Positions 53,806 to 62,973 of a stretch of 64,000 bases of DNA are shown here, piece by piece; the stretch's first letter is position 1, and the number at the start of each line of letters is the position of its first letter. Position numbers and translations under genes: made by a program. This DNA comes from Shewanella khirikhana (GTDB taxonomy: Bacteria; Pseudomonadota; Gammaproteobacteria; Enterobacterales; Shewanellaceae). The DNA is taken from assembly GCF_003957745.1 (NCBI RefSeq), contig NZ_CP020373.1, positions 1,798,001-1,862,000 on the forward strand, in the 5' to 3' direction. The notes beneath the pieces were generated by a model. It did no database searches and was not told the DNA's origin. It saw only the letters and a list, made by a program, of their open reading frames with translations.

Positions 53806-54390
53806 ATGGCTTTCGAATTACCACCACTGCCTTATGCGAAGAACGCACTGGAACCCCATATTTCCCAGGAAACTATCGAGTACCACTACGGTAAGCACCA
53901 CAACACCTACGTGGTTAAGCTGAACGGTCTGATCCCAGGTACCGAGTTCGAAGGCAAGAGCCTGGAAGAGATCGTTAAGACCTCTACCGGCGGTATCTTC
54001 AACAACGCCGCTCAGGTTTGGAACCACACCTTCTACTGGAACTGTCTGTCTCCAAATGGCGGCGGCGCTGCCACTGGCGCAGTAGCCGATGCCATCAACG
54101 CTGCTTTCGGCTCTTTCGAAGAGTTCAAAGCCAAGTTTACCGATGCCGCTGTAAACAACTTCGGCAGCGCCTGGACCTGGTTGGTGAAGAACGCTGACGG
54201 TTCTGTTGCTATCGTTAACACCAGCAACGCAGCCACCCCGCTGACCGATGCTTCTGTTACCCCAATCCTGACTGTGGATGTGTGGGAACACGCTTACTAC
54301 ATCGATTACCGCAACGTACGTCCTGACTACCTGGCCCACTTCTGGGAACTGGTAAACTGGGACTTCGTGAACCAGAACTTCGCTGGCTAA
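53806..54390 (+). CDS. sodB: Superoxide dismutase [Fe]
   Basis: The 194-residue cytoplasmic enzyme converts superoxide to oxygen and hydrogen peroxide. Iron ligands are seen in YHYGKHHNTYV (His), VWNHTFYWNCLSP (His) and TVDVWEHAYYIDYRN (Asp and His). FNNAAQVWNHTFYW, with Ala-Ala-Gln-Val-Trp, points to the iron form rather than manganese. GGAGA seven bases before the ATG at 53806 decides the start. Strong codon bias toward common codons suggests high expression. A TATAAT box lies close before the start. A strong terminator follows. Confidence 0.97.
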   Translation: MAFELPPLPYAKNALEPHISQETIEYHYGKHHNTYVVKLNGLIPGTEFEGKSLEEIVKTSTGGIFNNAAQVWNHTFYWNCLSPNGGGAATGAVADAINAAFGSFEEFKAKFTDAAVNNFGSAWTWLVKNADGSVAIVNTSNAATPLTDASVTPILTVDVWEHAYYIDYRNVRPDYLAHFWELVNWDFVNQNFAG

Positions 54391-54409
54391 TCCCGCGTTT
54401 TTCAGGTCT

Positions 54410-54437
54410 AAAAAGGAGCCATTCAGGCTCCTTTTTT
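54410..54437 (+). terminator. Rho-independent terminator after sodB
   Basis: Stem AAAAAGGAGCC / GGCTCCTTTTT with an ATTCA loop and extra T. Confidence 0.9.
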
Positions 54438-54643
54438 TATGCCTCTTTCCCGAATCTTTGCCCGCATTTTTTCGCGTCCCGCCGAATAGAAGCAGATGCA
54501 ACTGTTGCTTTTGCAACTATTTGTCATTGTTTTTACACATCTTTTTTTGACACAGCTCAAGAATTTATGTCTAAGATTACAGGTAGGGAGCACAACCGTA
54601 TCCAGCTCCCGGCATCACATCAATGGCGTTTCAGGGGGTTAGC

Positions 54644-56578
54644 ATGGGCATCTTTGAACATTACCAACAGCGCTATGAAAAGAAACTCGAAGAAGAATAC
54701 TCACTCCAGGAGTTTCTTGAAATCTGCAAGCAGGACAAGAGCGCTTACGCGACCGCGGCAGAACGTCTGCTGCTGGCCATCGGCGAGCCGGAAGTGATAG
54801 ACACCTCCAAAAATCCCGTACTCAGCAGGATCTTTTCCAACCGGCTTATTTCTCGTTATCCCGCCTTTAAAGACTTCTTTGGCATGGAAGACGCTATCGA
54901 GCAGATAGTGGCTTATCTCAAGCACTCGGCCCAAGGCCTCGAAGAAGCCAAGCAAATCCTGTATTTGCTGGGCCCTGTAGGCGGCGGTAAGTCATCCCTC
55001 GCCGAAAAGCTCAAGGCACTGATGCAAAAAGTGCCCATCTATGTGCTGAGCGCCGATGGGGTGCGAAGCCCGGTCAATGACCATCCCTTCTGCCTGTTCG
55101 ATGCCGATGAAGATGGCAAACTGCTGGCGGATGAGTACGACATTCCATCCCGCTATTTAAAAACCATTATGTCGCCCTGGGCCGTGAAAAGGCTGCACGA
55201 TTTTGGTGGTGATATCAGCCGCTTTAAAGTGGTAAAAGTGTTCCCATCAGTGCTTGATCAGATTGCGGTGGCCAAAACCGAGCCCGGTGATGAAAACAAC
55301 CAGGACATCTCCTCTTTGGTGGGTAAAGTGGACATTCGGCAACTGGAGCATTTTGCCCAGAACGACGCCGATGCTTACTCCTACTCAGGCGCCCTTTGCC
55401 GTGCCAACCAGGGGTTGATGGAATTTGTGGAGATGTTCAAAGCGCCCATCAAGGTGCTGCACCCACTGCTGACCGCCACCCAGGAAGGCAACTATAACGG
55501 CACCGAAGGTCTGTCGGCCCTGCCCTTTGGCGGCATCATTCTGGCGCACTCCAACGAGTCAGAATGGTCCAGTTTCAAGAACAACAAAAACAACGAGGCC
55601 TTCCTCGACCGGGTTTACATCGTCAAGGTGCCTTACTGCCTGCGGGTAACTGAAGAAATTCAGATTTACCAAAAGCTTATCCAGAACTCCGAGTTGACCC
55701 AGGCGCCCTGCGCACCCGGTACGCTCGAGACCCTGGCGCAGTTCAGTGTGCTGTCACGGCTGAAAGTGCCTGAAAATTCCTCCATCTACTCCAAGATGCG
55801 GGTGTATGACGGCGAAAGCCTGAAAGATACCGACCCTAAAGCCAAGTCCTATCAGGAGTATCGCGACTACGCCGGTGTCGATGAAGGCATGAACGGCCTT
55901 TCAACCCGTTTCGCATTTAAAATCCTCTCAAGGGTGTTCAACTTCGACCACACAGAGATTGCTGCCAATCCGGTGCATCTCTTCTATGTGCTTGAAAAAC
56001 AAATTGAAGCAGAGCAGTTCCCCGGCGAGACCGCCGAGCGCTATCTGGAGTTTTTAAAAGGTTACCTGATCCCCAAATACGTGGAATTTATCGGTAAAGA
56101 AATCCAGACCGCCTATCTTGAGTCCTATTCAGAGTACGGCCAGAACATCTTTGACCGTTATGTCACCTATGCTGACTTCTGGATCCAGGATCAGGAATAT
56201 CGCGATCCCGAAACCGGCCAGTTGTTTGACCGCGCCGCCCTGAACGCCGAGCTTGAAAAAATCGAGAAACCCGCCGGGATCTCCAATCCCAAGGATTTCC
56301 GTAACGAGATAGTCAACTTCGTGCTGCGGGCCCGGGCCAATAACGAAGGCAAAAACCCCAACTGGACCAGCTACGAAAAACTCAGAACCGTCATCGAGAA
56401 GAAGATGTTCTCCAACACAGAAGATCTGCTGCCGGTGATTTCCTTCAACGCCAAAACCTCCACCGACGATCAGCGTAAGCACGATGATTTCGTCAATCGG
56501 ATGATGGAAAAAGGCTACACCAAGAAACAGGTTCGCCTGCTGTCCGAGTGGTATCTGCGGGTACGTAAATCGTCTTGA
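54644..56578 (+). CDS. yeaG: PrkA-family serine protein kinase (YeaG)
   Basis: The 644-residue protein, the same length as E. coli YeaG, has an AAA-like ATPase core with the P-loop LLGPVGGGKSSLAEKLKAL near residue 110 and a C-terminal PrkA domain (about 420-640). Bacillus PrkA was reported as a serine kinase and later as a Lon-like protease; the enterobacterial protein works with YeaH in nitrogen starvation and stationary phase. AGGGGG precedes the ATG at 54644, which decides the start. It is followed by yeaH and spoVR in one operon. Confidence 0.94.
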   Translation: MGIFEHYQQRYEKKLEEEYSLQEFLEICKQDKSAYATAAERLLLAIGEPEVIDTSKNPVLSRIFSNRLISRYPAFKDFFGMEDAIEQIVAYLKHSAQGLEEAKQILYLLGPVGGGKSSLAEKLKALMQKVPIYVLSADGVRSPVNDHPFCLFDADEDGKLLADEYDIPSRYLKTIMSPWAVKRLHDFGGDISRFKVVKVFPSVLDQIAVAKTEPGDENNQDISSLVGKVDIRQLEHFAQNDADAYSYSGALCRANQGLMEFVEMFKAPIKVLHPLLTATQEGNYNGTEGLSALPFGGIILAHSNESEWSSFKNNKNNEAFLDRVYIVKVPYCLRVTEEIQIYQKLIQNSELTQAPCAPGTLETLAQFSVLSRLKVPENSSIYSKMRVYDGESLKDTDPKAKSYQEYRDYAGVDEGMNGLSTRFAFKILSRVFNFDHTEIAANPVHLFYVLEKQIEAEQFPGETAERYLEFLKGYLIPKYVEFIGKEIQTAYLESYSEYGQNIFDRYVTYADFWIQDQEYRDPETGQLFDRAALNAELEKIEKPAGISNPKDFRNEIVNFVLRARANNEGKNPNWTSYEKLRTVIEKKMFSNTEDLLPVISFNAKTSTDDQRKHDDFVNRMMEKGYTKKQVRLLSEWYLRVRKSS

Positions 56579-56633
56579 TACTGACTGGTGCCCGCCTGAT
56601 TGCAGGCGGGTGGCCGGATTTGGGGAGGTGCGT

Positions 56634-57905
56634 ATGGCGAATTTTATTGATAGGCGATTGAACGCCAAGGGGAAAAGCACGGTAAACCGGCAGCGGTTTA
56701 TCAACCGATATAAAAAACAAATCAAAAAGGCCGTGAGCGACGCGGTCACCCGTCGCAGTGTTACCGATGTCGACAAAGGCGAAAAAATCAGCATTCCCAC
56801 CCGGGATATCACCGAGCCCATGTTTCATCAGGGTAAAGGCGGCTATCGCGAGCGGGTACATCCCGGCAATGACCAATTCACCCGCGGCGATAAGATTGAC
56901 CGGCCTCCTCAGGGCGGTGGCGGTCAGGGCAGTGGTCAGGGTGATGCTTCCGACTCCGGCGAAGGTCAGGACGACTTTGTGTTTCAGATCTCCAAAGATG
57001 AGTATCTGGAGCTGCTGTTTGAAGATCTGGAGCTGCCAAACCTGCAAAAAAACCGGCTTAACAAGCTGGTTGAGTTTCAAACCTACCGCGCCGGTTTTAC
57101 CAATGATGGTGTGCCTGCCAACATCAACATTGTTAGGTCTCTGCGCTCATCCCTTGCGCGCCGCACCGCCATGAGTGCGGGCAAAAAGCGTGAGTTACGT
57201 GCCCTTCAGGCCGAACTCGATGAGCTTGAAAACACCCCGGGGGCCAATGCCGAGCGGATTTTGGCGCTGAAGGACCAAATTGAGGTACTCAAAAAGAAAA
57301 TAGATGCGGTGCCCTTTATCGACACTTTTGACTTACGTTACAACAACTTCGCGAAGCGTGAAGTACCCTCCAGTCAGGCGGTGATGTTCTGCCTGATGGA
57401 TGTATCAGGCTCCATGGATCAGGCCACCAAGGACATGGCCAAACGCTTCTATATTCTGCTGTACCTGTTTTTGACCCGCACCTACAAAAACCTGGAAGTG
57501 GTCTACATTCGACACCACACCCAGGCCAAGGAAGTGGATGAACATGAGTTCTTCTACTCCCAGGAAACCGGCGGCACCATAGTCTCGTCGGCACTGAAGC
57601 TGATGGTTGAGATCCAAAAAGAGCGCTATCCCGCAGATGAGTGGAATATTTACGCCGCTCAAGCCTCCGATGGCGACAACTGGGCTGATGACTCACCCAC
57701 CTGCAGGCAAATTCTGCAACAACAAATTTTGCCCATGGTGCGTTACTACAGCTATATCGAAATCACCAACCGCGCCCACCAAACCCTGTGGCGTGAATAT
57801 GAATCCCTCATGCAAGTATTCGACAACATGGCCGTGCAGCACATTCGCCAGGCCGAAGATATCTACCCTGTTTTCAGAGAACTGTTTAAAAAGCAGGCGG
57901 TGTAA
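56634..57905 (+). CDS. yeaH: DUF444 / von Willebrand-domain protein YeaH
   Basis: The 423-residue protein belongs to UPF0229 (YeaH/YhbH). The N-terminal half is basic with a Gly/Gln-rich linker (PPQGGGGQGSGQGD, about residues 92-108) and a charged coiled coil (about 185-225). The C-terminal half is a von Willebrand factor A-type domain with the metal-binding DxSxS motif in FCLMDVSGSMDQATKDMAK near residue 255. It is always paired with PrkA kinases and is thought to act with them. GGAGG five bases before the ATG at 56634 decides the start. Confidence 0.94.
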   Translation: MANFIDRRLNAKGKSTVNRQRFINRYKKQIKKAVSDAVTRRSVTDVDKGEKISIPTRDITEPMFHQGKGGYRERVHPGNDQFTRGDKIDRPPQGGGGQGSGQGDASDSGEGQDDFVFQISKDEYLELLFEDLELPNLQKNRLNKLVEFQTYRAGFTNDGVPANINIVRSLRSSLARRTAMSAGKKRELRALQAELDELENTPGANAERILALKDQIEVLKKKIDAVPFIDTFDLRYNNFAKREVPSSQAVMFCLMDVSGSMDQATKDMAKRFYILLYLFLTRTYKNLEVVYIRHHTQAKEVDEHEFFYSQETGGTIVSSALKLMVEIQKERYPADEWNIYAAQASDGDNWADDSPTCRQILQQQILPMVRYYSYIEITNRAHQTLWREYESLMQVFDNMAVQHIRQAEDIYPVFRELFKKQAV

Positions 57906-57914
57906 GGGGGCTTT

Positions 57915-59435
57915 ATGGGGAAACGCAAACCGTTAAATGATGGACCCGATTGGACCTTTGAGCTCCTGGAGGCCTATCAGCATGAAATTGAACGCGTCGC
58001 GACGCACTATCGGCTCAATTATTATCCCAATCAGATTGAGGTAATCACCGCTGAGCAGATGATGGACGCCTATGCAGGCATAGGCATGCCCATTGGATAC
58101 ACCCACTGGTCATTCGGCAAACGTTTTATTCAAACCGAGCAAAGTTACAAGCGTGGTCATATGGGGCTGGCCTACGAGATTGTGATCAACTCCAACCCCT
58201 GTATCGCCTATTTAATGGAAGAAAATACCATCACCATGCAGGCACTGGTGATGGCCCACGCCTGCTACGGCCATAACAGTTTCTTTAAGGGCAACTACTT
58301 ATTTAAAACCTGGACCGATGCCAGCTCCATTATCGATTATCTGGTGTTCGCCAAAAATTACATTGCCGAGTGCGAGGAGCGCCACGGCGTTGAAGCGGTT
58401 GAGAATATTCTCGACTCCTGCCATGCGCTGCAAAATTACGGCGTAGACAGATATAAGCGCCCTTCCGAGATCTCCTTTCGCGAAGAAAAAGCCCGCCAGA
58501 AAGAGCGTGAAGAATACCTGCAAAGTCAGGTGAATGATTTGTGGCGTACCGTGCCCACCAGCGCCACCGAAAAAGAAAAGCAGCCGAAAAAACGTTTCCC
58601 CGCAGAGCCGCAGGAAAACATCCTTTATTTTATTGAGAAACACGCGCCACTGCTGGAGCCATGGCAGCGGGAGATAGTGCGTATCGTGCGCAAGATGGGT
58701 CAGTATTTTTATCCGCAAAAGCAAACCCAGGTAATGAACGAAGGCTGGGCCACCTTCTGGCACTACACCATTTTGAACCACCTCTATGACGAAGGTCTGG
58801 TGACCGACCGCTTTATGCTGGAATTCCTGCAAAGTCACACCGGCGTGGTGGCGCAGCCTCCCTACAACAGCCGCTACTACTCAGGCATTAACCCCTACGC
58901 CCTGGGGTTCAATATGTTTACCGATATCCGCCGCATTTGTGAAAACCCCACCGAAGAAGACAGAGCCTGGTTCCCTGAAATTGCGGGCAGTAATTGGCTC
59001 GATACCTTGCATTTCGCCATGGAGAATTTTAAGGACGAGAGTTTTATCAGCCAATATCTGTCACCGACATTGATCCGCCAGTTCAAGCTGTTTGGCATTG
59101 TGGATGATGAGCGTAAAAATTACCTGTCCATTTCCGCCATTCACGATGAACAGGGCTATCGTGATATCAGACAGATGTTGTCGCAGCAATATAATCTGTC
59201 CAACCTTGAGCCCAATATTCAGGTGCACAGCGTAGAAGTGATGGGCGACAGATCCATTACCTTAAGGTACGTCCCCTTCAACGACATACCGCTGGCACAG
59301 GACTCCTTTGAAGTGCTTAAACACCTGCATCGCCTATGGGGCTTTACGGTGATTTTGCAGCAGGAAGAAAGTGATGGCACCTTAAAAGAACTGGGGCGCT
59401 GCCCAGCTGTGCATTCAGACGATGGCAGTATCTGA
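57915..59435 (+). CDS. ycgB: SpoVR family protein (YcgB)
   Basis: The 506-residue protein belongs to the SpoVR family, named for a Bacillus spore-cortex gene, with unknown biochemical activity. Conserved regions are FELLEAYQHEIERVATHYRL, IGMPIGYTHWSFGKRFIQTE, MAHACYGHNSFFKGNYLFK, and VMNEGWATFWHYTILNHLYD, a His/Glu pattern suggesting metal binding. It starts 9 bases after yeaH with GGGGG before the ATG. In E. coli ycgB neighbours fadR, as it does here. E. coli YcgB has 510 residues. Confidence 0.94.
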   Translation: MGKRKPLNDGPDWTFELLEAYQHEIERVATHYRLNYYPNQIEVITAEQMMDAYAGIGMPIGYTHWSFGKRFIQTEQSYKRGHMGLAYEIVINSNPCIAYLMEENTITMQALVMAHACYGHNSFFKGNYLFKTWTDASSIIDYLVFAKNYIAECEERHGVEAVENILDSCHALQNYGVDRYKRPSEISFREEKARQKEREEYLQSQVNDLWRTVPTSATEKEKQPKKRFPAEPQENILYFIEKHAPLLEPWQREIVRIVRKMGQYFYPQKQTQVMNEGWATFWHYTILNHLYDEGLVTDRFMLEFLQSHTGVVAQPPYNSRYYSGINPYALGFNMFTDIRRICENPTEEDRAWFPEIAGSNWLDTLHFAMENFKDESFISQYLSPTLIRQFKLFGIVDDERKNYLSISAIHDEQGYRDIRQMLSQQYNLSNLEPNIQVHSVEVMGDRSITLRYVPFNDIPLAQDSFEVLKHLHRLWGFTVILQQEESDGTLKELGRCPAVHSDDGSI

Positions 59436-59453
59436 CACCTTTCGCTTCAAAAC

Positions 59454-59481
59454 AAAAACGCAGCCTGGGGCTGCGTTTTTT
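59454..59481. terminator. Bidirectional rho-independent terminator
   Basis: Stem AAAAACGCAGCC / GGCTGCGTTTTT with a TGG loop, after spoVR and before the convergent fadR. Confidence 0.9.
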
Positions 59482-59563
59482 AATTCGGTGCACTATAAAG
59501 AGCTTTCGATGAAAGACGTGCTGTAAAAGCGCTATATCTACAACAGTACTGCCTTAACAATAA

Positions 59564-60286
59564 TCAGCCGTGCGGATCCTGATTAATATCGGCTGGCATG
59601 GCATCTTTCAGCTTCTGCCACATTTTGCCACTGTTAATGCCATAGGTGCGCATCAAAGAAGGCACTTCGCCGTAGGCGTGGCGTTTGGCCAGCTGCTCAA
59701 GCTCAATGTAGAAATCCAGTGCCATTTTACGGGCTTCACCGCTGGAGAAGTAATAACGACCAACACGGCTGTAAAGGCCTTTAAAGCCGTTCAGGATCAA
59801 CACATACAGTGGGTTTCCAGAGGAAAACGCCAGCGTGTGATGCAGTTCGTAATCAAACTCGGCGTAGGCTTCCGGCGTATCTGGCATGCCGTGGATCTTC
59901 CCCAGCACTTCAACGGCAGTTTCCGGGTTGTGACGCACAGCACCGCGGAAATAAATAGCGCTGACGTTGGTGCGGGCCGACAGCAGCTGGTCTACCAATA
60001 CCGGAAAACCCTCAGGATTCAAATCGGCAATGGTTTCAAGGATATTCAGACCAGAGGTTTCCCAGAAATTGTTCACCCGGGTTGGTTTGCCGTGCTGGAT
60101 AGTCAACCAGCCATCACGGGCCAGACGCTGCAACACTTCACGCAACGTGGTACGGGTAACACCGATAAGCTCTGACAATTCGCGCTCGGCGGGAAGAATG
60201 GAGCCGGGGGGAAATTTATTTTCCCAGATAGAACGCACTATGTATTTCTCTGCGAAACTCGCAGGACCTTTGGCATTGATAATCAT
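59564..60286 (-). CDS. fadR: Fatty acid metabolism regulator FadR
   Basis: The 240-residue GntR-family regulator senses long-chain acyl-CoA; it represses fatty-acid degradation genes and activates unsaturated fatty-acid synthesis genes in E. coli. The DNA-binding domain (residues 1-70) is nearly identical to E. coli FadR: PPGSILPAERELSELIGVTR, then TTLREVLQRLARDGWLTIQ. The all-helical acyl-CoA domain begins near residue 80. I use the ATG at 60286 (MIINAKGPASFAEKYI), which aligns with E. coli FadR (239 residues). A FadR operator lies 39 bases upstream of this start. Divergent from nhaB. Confidence 0.96.
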   Translation of the reverse strand: MIINAKGPASFAEKYIVRSIWENKFPPGSILPAERELSELIGVTRTTLREVLQRLARDGWLTIQHGKPTRVNNFWETSGLNILETIADLNPEGFPVLVDQLLSARTNVSAIYFRGAVRHNPETAVEVLGKIHGMPDTPEAYAEFDYELHHTLAFSSGNPLYVLILNGFKGLYSRVGRYYFSSGEARKMALDFYIELEQLAKRHAYGEVPSLMRTYGINSGKMWQKLKDAMPADINQDPHG

Positions 60287-60324
60287 CAGCCCCAATTTCC
60301 GGTGGTTTGTCCTCTTGTAAGGCA

Positions 60325-60337
60325 CTGATCATACCAG
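60325..60337. promoter_or_regulatory. FadR operator upstream of fadR
   Basis: CTGATCATACCAG matches the FadR core CTGGTCNGACCAG at 10 of the 12 defined positions. It lies 39 bases before the fadR ATG, in the 309-base gap (60287-60595) between fadR and nhaB, suggesting autoregulation. No other gene or strong signal is seen in the gap. Confidence 0.65.
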
Positions 60338-60595
60338 AGCGGCAAAAAATGGAAACCTCCCCGCTTGCATTAGCAACCCCGGAAAGTGCTTGAATTCACA
60401 TTGTTGTTTAAAAAGACAGCGAACAACCGCGGTAATTGGCAGTTTTTGCAAGTCGGATCGGCTTTTTGAAATGCCACGCTGCCTATCCTGGATTACTTTG
60501 GGGTAAGGTTTAGGCTAGACTGAACTACATCTATTCAGTAATACTCAAAACAACAATAATCCTCATTGATTATCAAGCATATGGGAGAGGGGAAC

Positions 60596-62182
60596 ATGCC
60601 ATCTACTCTAGGGCAGTCGTTATTTGCCAACTTTCTGGGAAACTCCCCCAGATGGTATAAACTCGCGATTCTGTCGTTTCTCGCGATAAACCCGGTACTC
60701 TTTTATCTAAACCCCTTTGTTGCGGGCTGGGTATTGGTCATTCAGTTTATTTTTACCCTGGCGATGGCACTCAAGTGCTACCCGCTGCAGCCCGGTGGTT
60801 TGCTGGCTATCGAAGCGGTCATCATCGGTATGACCACCCCCAGTCAGGTACTGCATGAAATCGAGGCTAACCTCGAAGTGCTGTTGCTGCTGGTGTTTAT
60901 GGTGGCCGGTATCTATTTTATGAAGCAGCTGCTGCTGTTTGCCTTCACCAAGATGCTGACCAAGGTGCGCTCCAAGGTGGTGGTATCACTGCTGTTTTGT
61001 ATCGCCTCCGCCTTCCTGTCGGCCTTCCTCGATGCACTGACAGTAATCGCCGTTATTATCACTGTGGCAGTGGGCTTCTACTCGATTTACCACAAGGTGG
61101 CATCGGGTAAAGATTTCAGCTCCGATCACGACCACACCTCCGAAGCGCCCGAGCAGCTCAATGAAGAAGAGCTCGAATCTTTTCGCGGCTTCCTGCGTAA
61201 CCTGTTAATGCACGCCGGTGTGGGTACTGCCCTGGGCGGTGTGTGCACCATGGTGGGCGAGCCACAAAACCTGATTATTGCCGCCCAGGCCAACTGGCAG
61301 TTTGCCGAGTTCGCGATTCGCATGTCGCCGGTAACAGTGCCTGTGTTCTTTGCCGGGATCCTGACCTGCTTCCTGGTAGAGAAATTTAAAATCTTCGGTT
61401 ACGGCGCCAAGTTGCCCGACGCAGTGCACCGCATTTTGTCAGATTACGACGCTTATGAAGATGCGCGCCGCAGCCCAAGAGACAAAGTCAAGCTGCTGGT
61501 GCAAGCCCTCGTGGGTGTGTGGTTGATTGTGGGCCTGGCGTTCCACCTGGCCTCTGTGGGTCTGATTGGTCTGTCGGTCATCATCCTCAACACCGCCTTT
61601 AACGGCATCACAGATGAGCACGCGCTCGGTAAAGCATTCGAAGAAGCCCTGCCCTTTACCGCGCTGCTGGCCGTGTTCTTTGCCGTGGTGGGTGTGATTA
61701 TCGACCAGCAACTCTTTGGTCCTGTTATCCAATGGGCGCTCGGCTTTGAAGGTAATGTACAGCTGGTGATTTTCTATATCGCCAACGGACTGCTCTCAAT
61801 GGTCAGCGACAACGTGTTCGTGGGCACTGTGTACATCAACGAAGTGAAAGCTGCGCTGCTCAATGGCCAAATCAGCCGAGATCAGTTCGATTTGCTGGCT
61901 GTCGCCATCAATACCGGTACCAACCTGCCCTCGGTTGCCACACCTAACGGTCAGGCTGCATTCCTGTTCCTGTTGACCTCTGCGTTGGCGCCGCTTATTC
62001 GTCTGTCCTACGGCCGCATGGTGATGATGGCACTACCCTACACTATCGTGCTGTCGATTGTCGGTATTCTGACTATCGAAATGGGGCTTTTGGAGCAGAT
62101 GACCCAGTACTTCTACGATGTGAACCTGATTAACCACCACAGCGTGGCAGAGGCTGCCGGTAAAGCATTGGGTGGACATTAA
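60596..62182 (+). CDS. nhaB: Na+/H+ antiporter NhaB
   Basis: The 528-residue inner-membrane antiporter expels sodium in exchange for protons, supporting pH and salt tolerance, as expected of a marine or estuarine bacterium. About 12 helices are visible, with the family regions LQPGGLLAIEAVIIGMTTPS, AFLSAFLDALTVIAVIITVA, GGVCTMVGEPQNLIIAAQAN and VSDNVFVGTVYINEVKAAL. The ATG at 60596 is preceded by AGAGGGGAAC; in-frame ATGs at 60566 and 60581 lack this. Followed by a terminator and dsbB; the fadR-nhaB-dsbB order is as in E. coli. Confidence 0.96.
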   Translation: MPSTLGQSLFANFLGNSPRWYKLAILSFLAINPVLFYLNPFVAGWVLVIQFIFTLAMALKCYPLQPGGLLAIEAVIIGMTTPSQVLHEIEANLEVLLLLVFMVAGIYFMKQLLLFAFTKMLTKVRSKVVVSLLFCIASAFLSAFLDALTVIAVIITVAVGFYSIYHKVASGKDFSSDHDHTSEAPEQLNEEELESFRGFLRNLLMHAGVGTALGGVCTMVGEPQNLIIAAQANWQFAEFAIRMSPVTVPVFFAGILTCFLVEKFKIFGYGAKLPDAVHRILSDYDAYEDARRSPRDKVKLLVQALVGVWLIVGLAFHLASVGLIGLSVIILNTAFNGITDEHALGKAFEEALPFTALLAVFFAVVGVIIDQQLFGPVIQWALGFEGNVQLVIFYIANGLLSMVSDNVFVGTVYINEVKAALLNGQISRDQFDLLAVAINTGTNLPSVATPNGQAAFLFLLTSALAPLIRLSYGRMVMMALPYTIVLSIVGILTIEMGLLEQMTQYFYDVNLINHHSVAEAAGKALGGH

Positions 62183-62227
62183 TTCCTTCGATTGACTGAA
62201 CTTCTTTGCTTAAGTAAAGTCAGAAAT

Positions 62228-62256
62228 AGCCCGCACCTCAGTGTGCGGGCTTTTTT
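62228..62256 (+). terminator. Rho-independent terminator after nhaB
   Basis: Stem AGCCCGCAC / GTGCGGGCT with a 6-base loop and T-run, 45 bases past the nhaB stop and just before dsbB. Confidence 0.88.
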
Positions 62257-62283
62257 ATGGAATGCCATTTTCACGGAGACCCT

Positions 62284-62793
62284 ATGTCCAGCCTGATTTC
62301 TTTCGCCCACAATCGCTTATCCTGGGCGATATTGGCCCTGAGCGCCCTGTCGTTGGAGTTGGCGGCACTGTATTTTCAGTACGGAATGAAGCTCGATCCC
62401 TGCGTTATGTGTATCTACCAGCGCCTTGCAGTGTTTGGTTTACTCGGCGCTGGGGTGCTTGGCCTTATTGCCCCGGCAAGCCGTATTATGCGTCTACTGG
62501 GTGGGCTGCTCTGGGGCATCAGCAGTATCTGGGGCCTTAAGCTCGCCCTGGAACTGGTGGATATGCAAAATAACCCCAACCCCTTCTCAACCTGCTCGTT
62601 CCTGCCAGAATTTCCAAGCTGGATGCCACTGCACGAATGGCTACCGGATGTGTTTATGCCCACCGGCATGTGCACCGATATCCCCTGGCAGTTTGCCGGT
62701 GTCACCATGGGCGAGTGGATGATTGTGGCCTTCAGTATCTACCTGCTGGCACTGCTGGTGTTTCTGGTACCTATCTTTAAGAAGTCCGCCTGA
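62284..62793 (+). CDS. dsbB: Disulfide bond formation protein B
   Basis: The 169-residue inner-membrane protein reoxidises DsbA and passes electrons to ubiquinone. Four helices are visible. The first periplasmic loop holds Cys40 and Cys43 in DPCVMCIYQR, and the second holds Cys104 (STCSF) and Cys130 (GMCTD), the same four positions as in E. coli DsbB. Arg47 beside the first pair, needed for quinone reduction, is kept. GGAGA five bases before the ATG at 62284 sets the start; a longer reading begins upstream at 62257 inside the terminator region. Confidence 0.95.
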   Translation: MSSLISFAHNRLSWAILALSALSLELAALYFQYGMKLDPCVMCIYQRLAVFGLLGAGVLGLIAPASRIMRLLGGLLWGISSIWGLKLALELVDMQNNPNPFSTCSFLPEFPSWMPLHEWLPDVFMPTGMCTDIPWQFAGVTMGEWMIVAFSIYLLALLVFLVPIFKKSA

Positions 62794-62837
62794 TGCTTGC
62801 TATCAAGGCTGATTGCCAGGCACTGACCGCATAAACG

Positions 62838-62863
62838 AAAAAACGCCCTGATGGGCGTTTTTT
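62838..62863 (+). terminator. Rho-independent terminator after dsbB
   Basis: Stem AAAAAACGCCC / GGGCGTTTTTT with a TGAT loop. Confidence 0.9.
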
Positions 62864-62973
62864 GTTGGCTTGGCAAAGGCTTACTCTGACTTTCGAAGAA
62901 GGGCTGTAATCACAGTAAGACCGCGAATAGCCGTTATGCGCAGCGGCGTCAGCTGCACTCAGTCAATGCTCTC

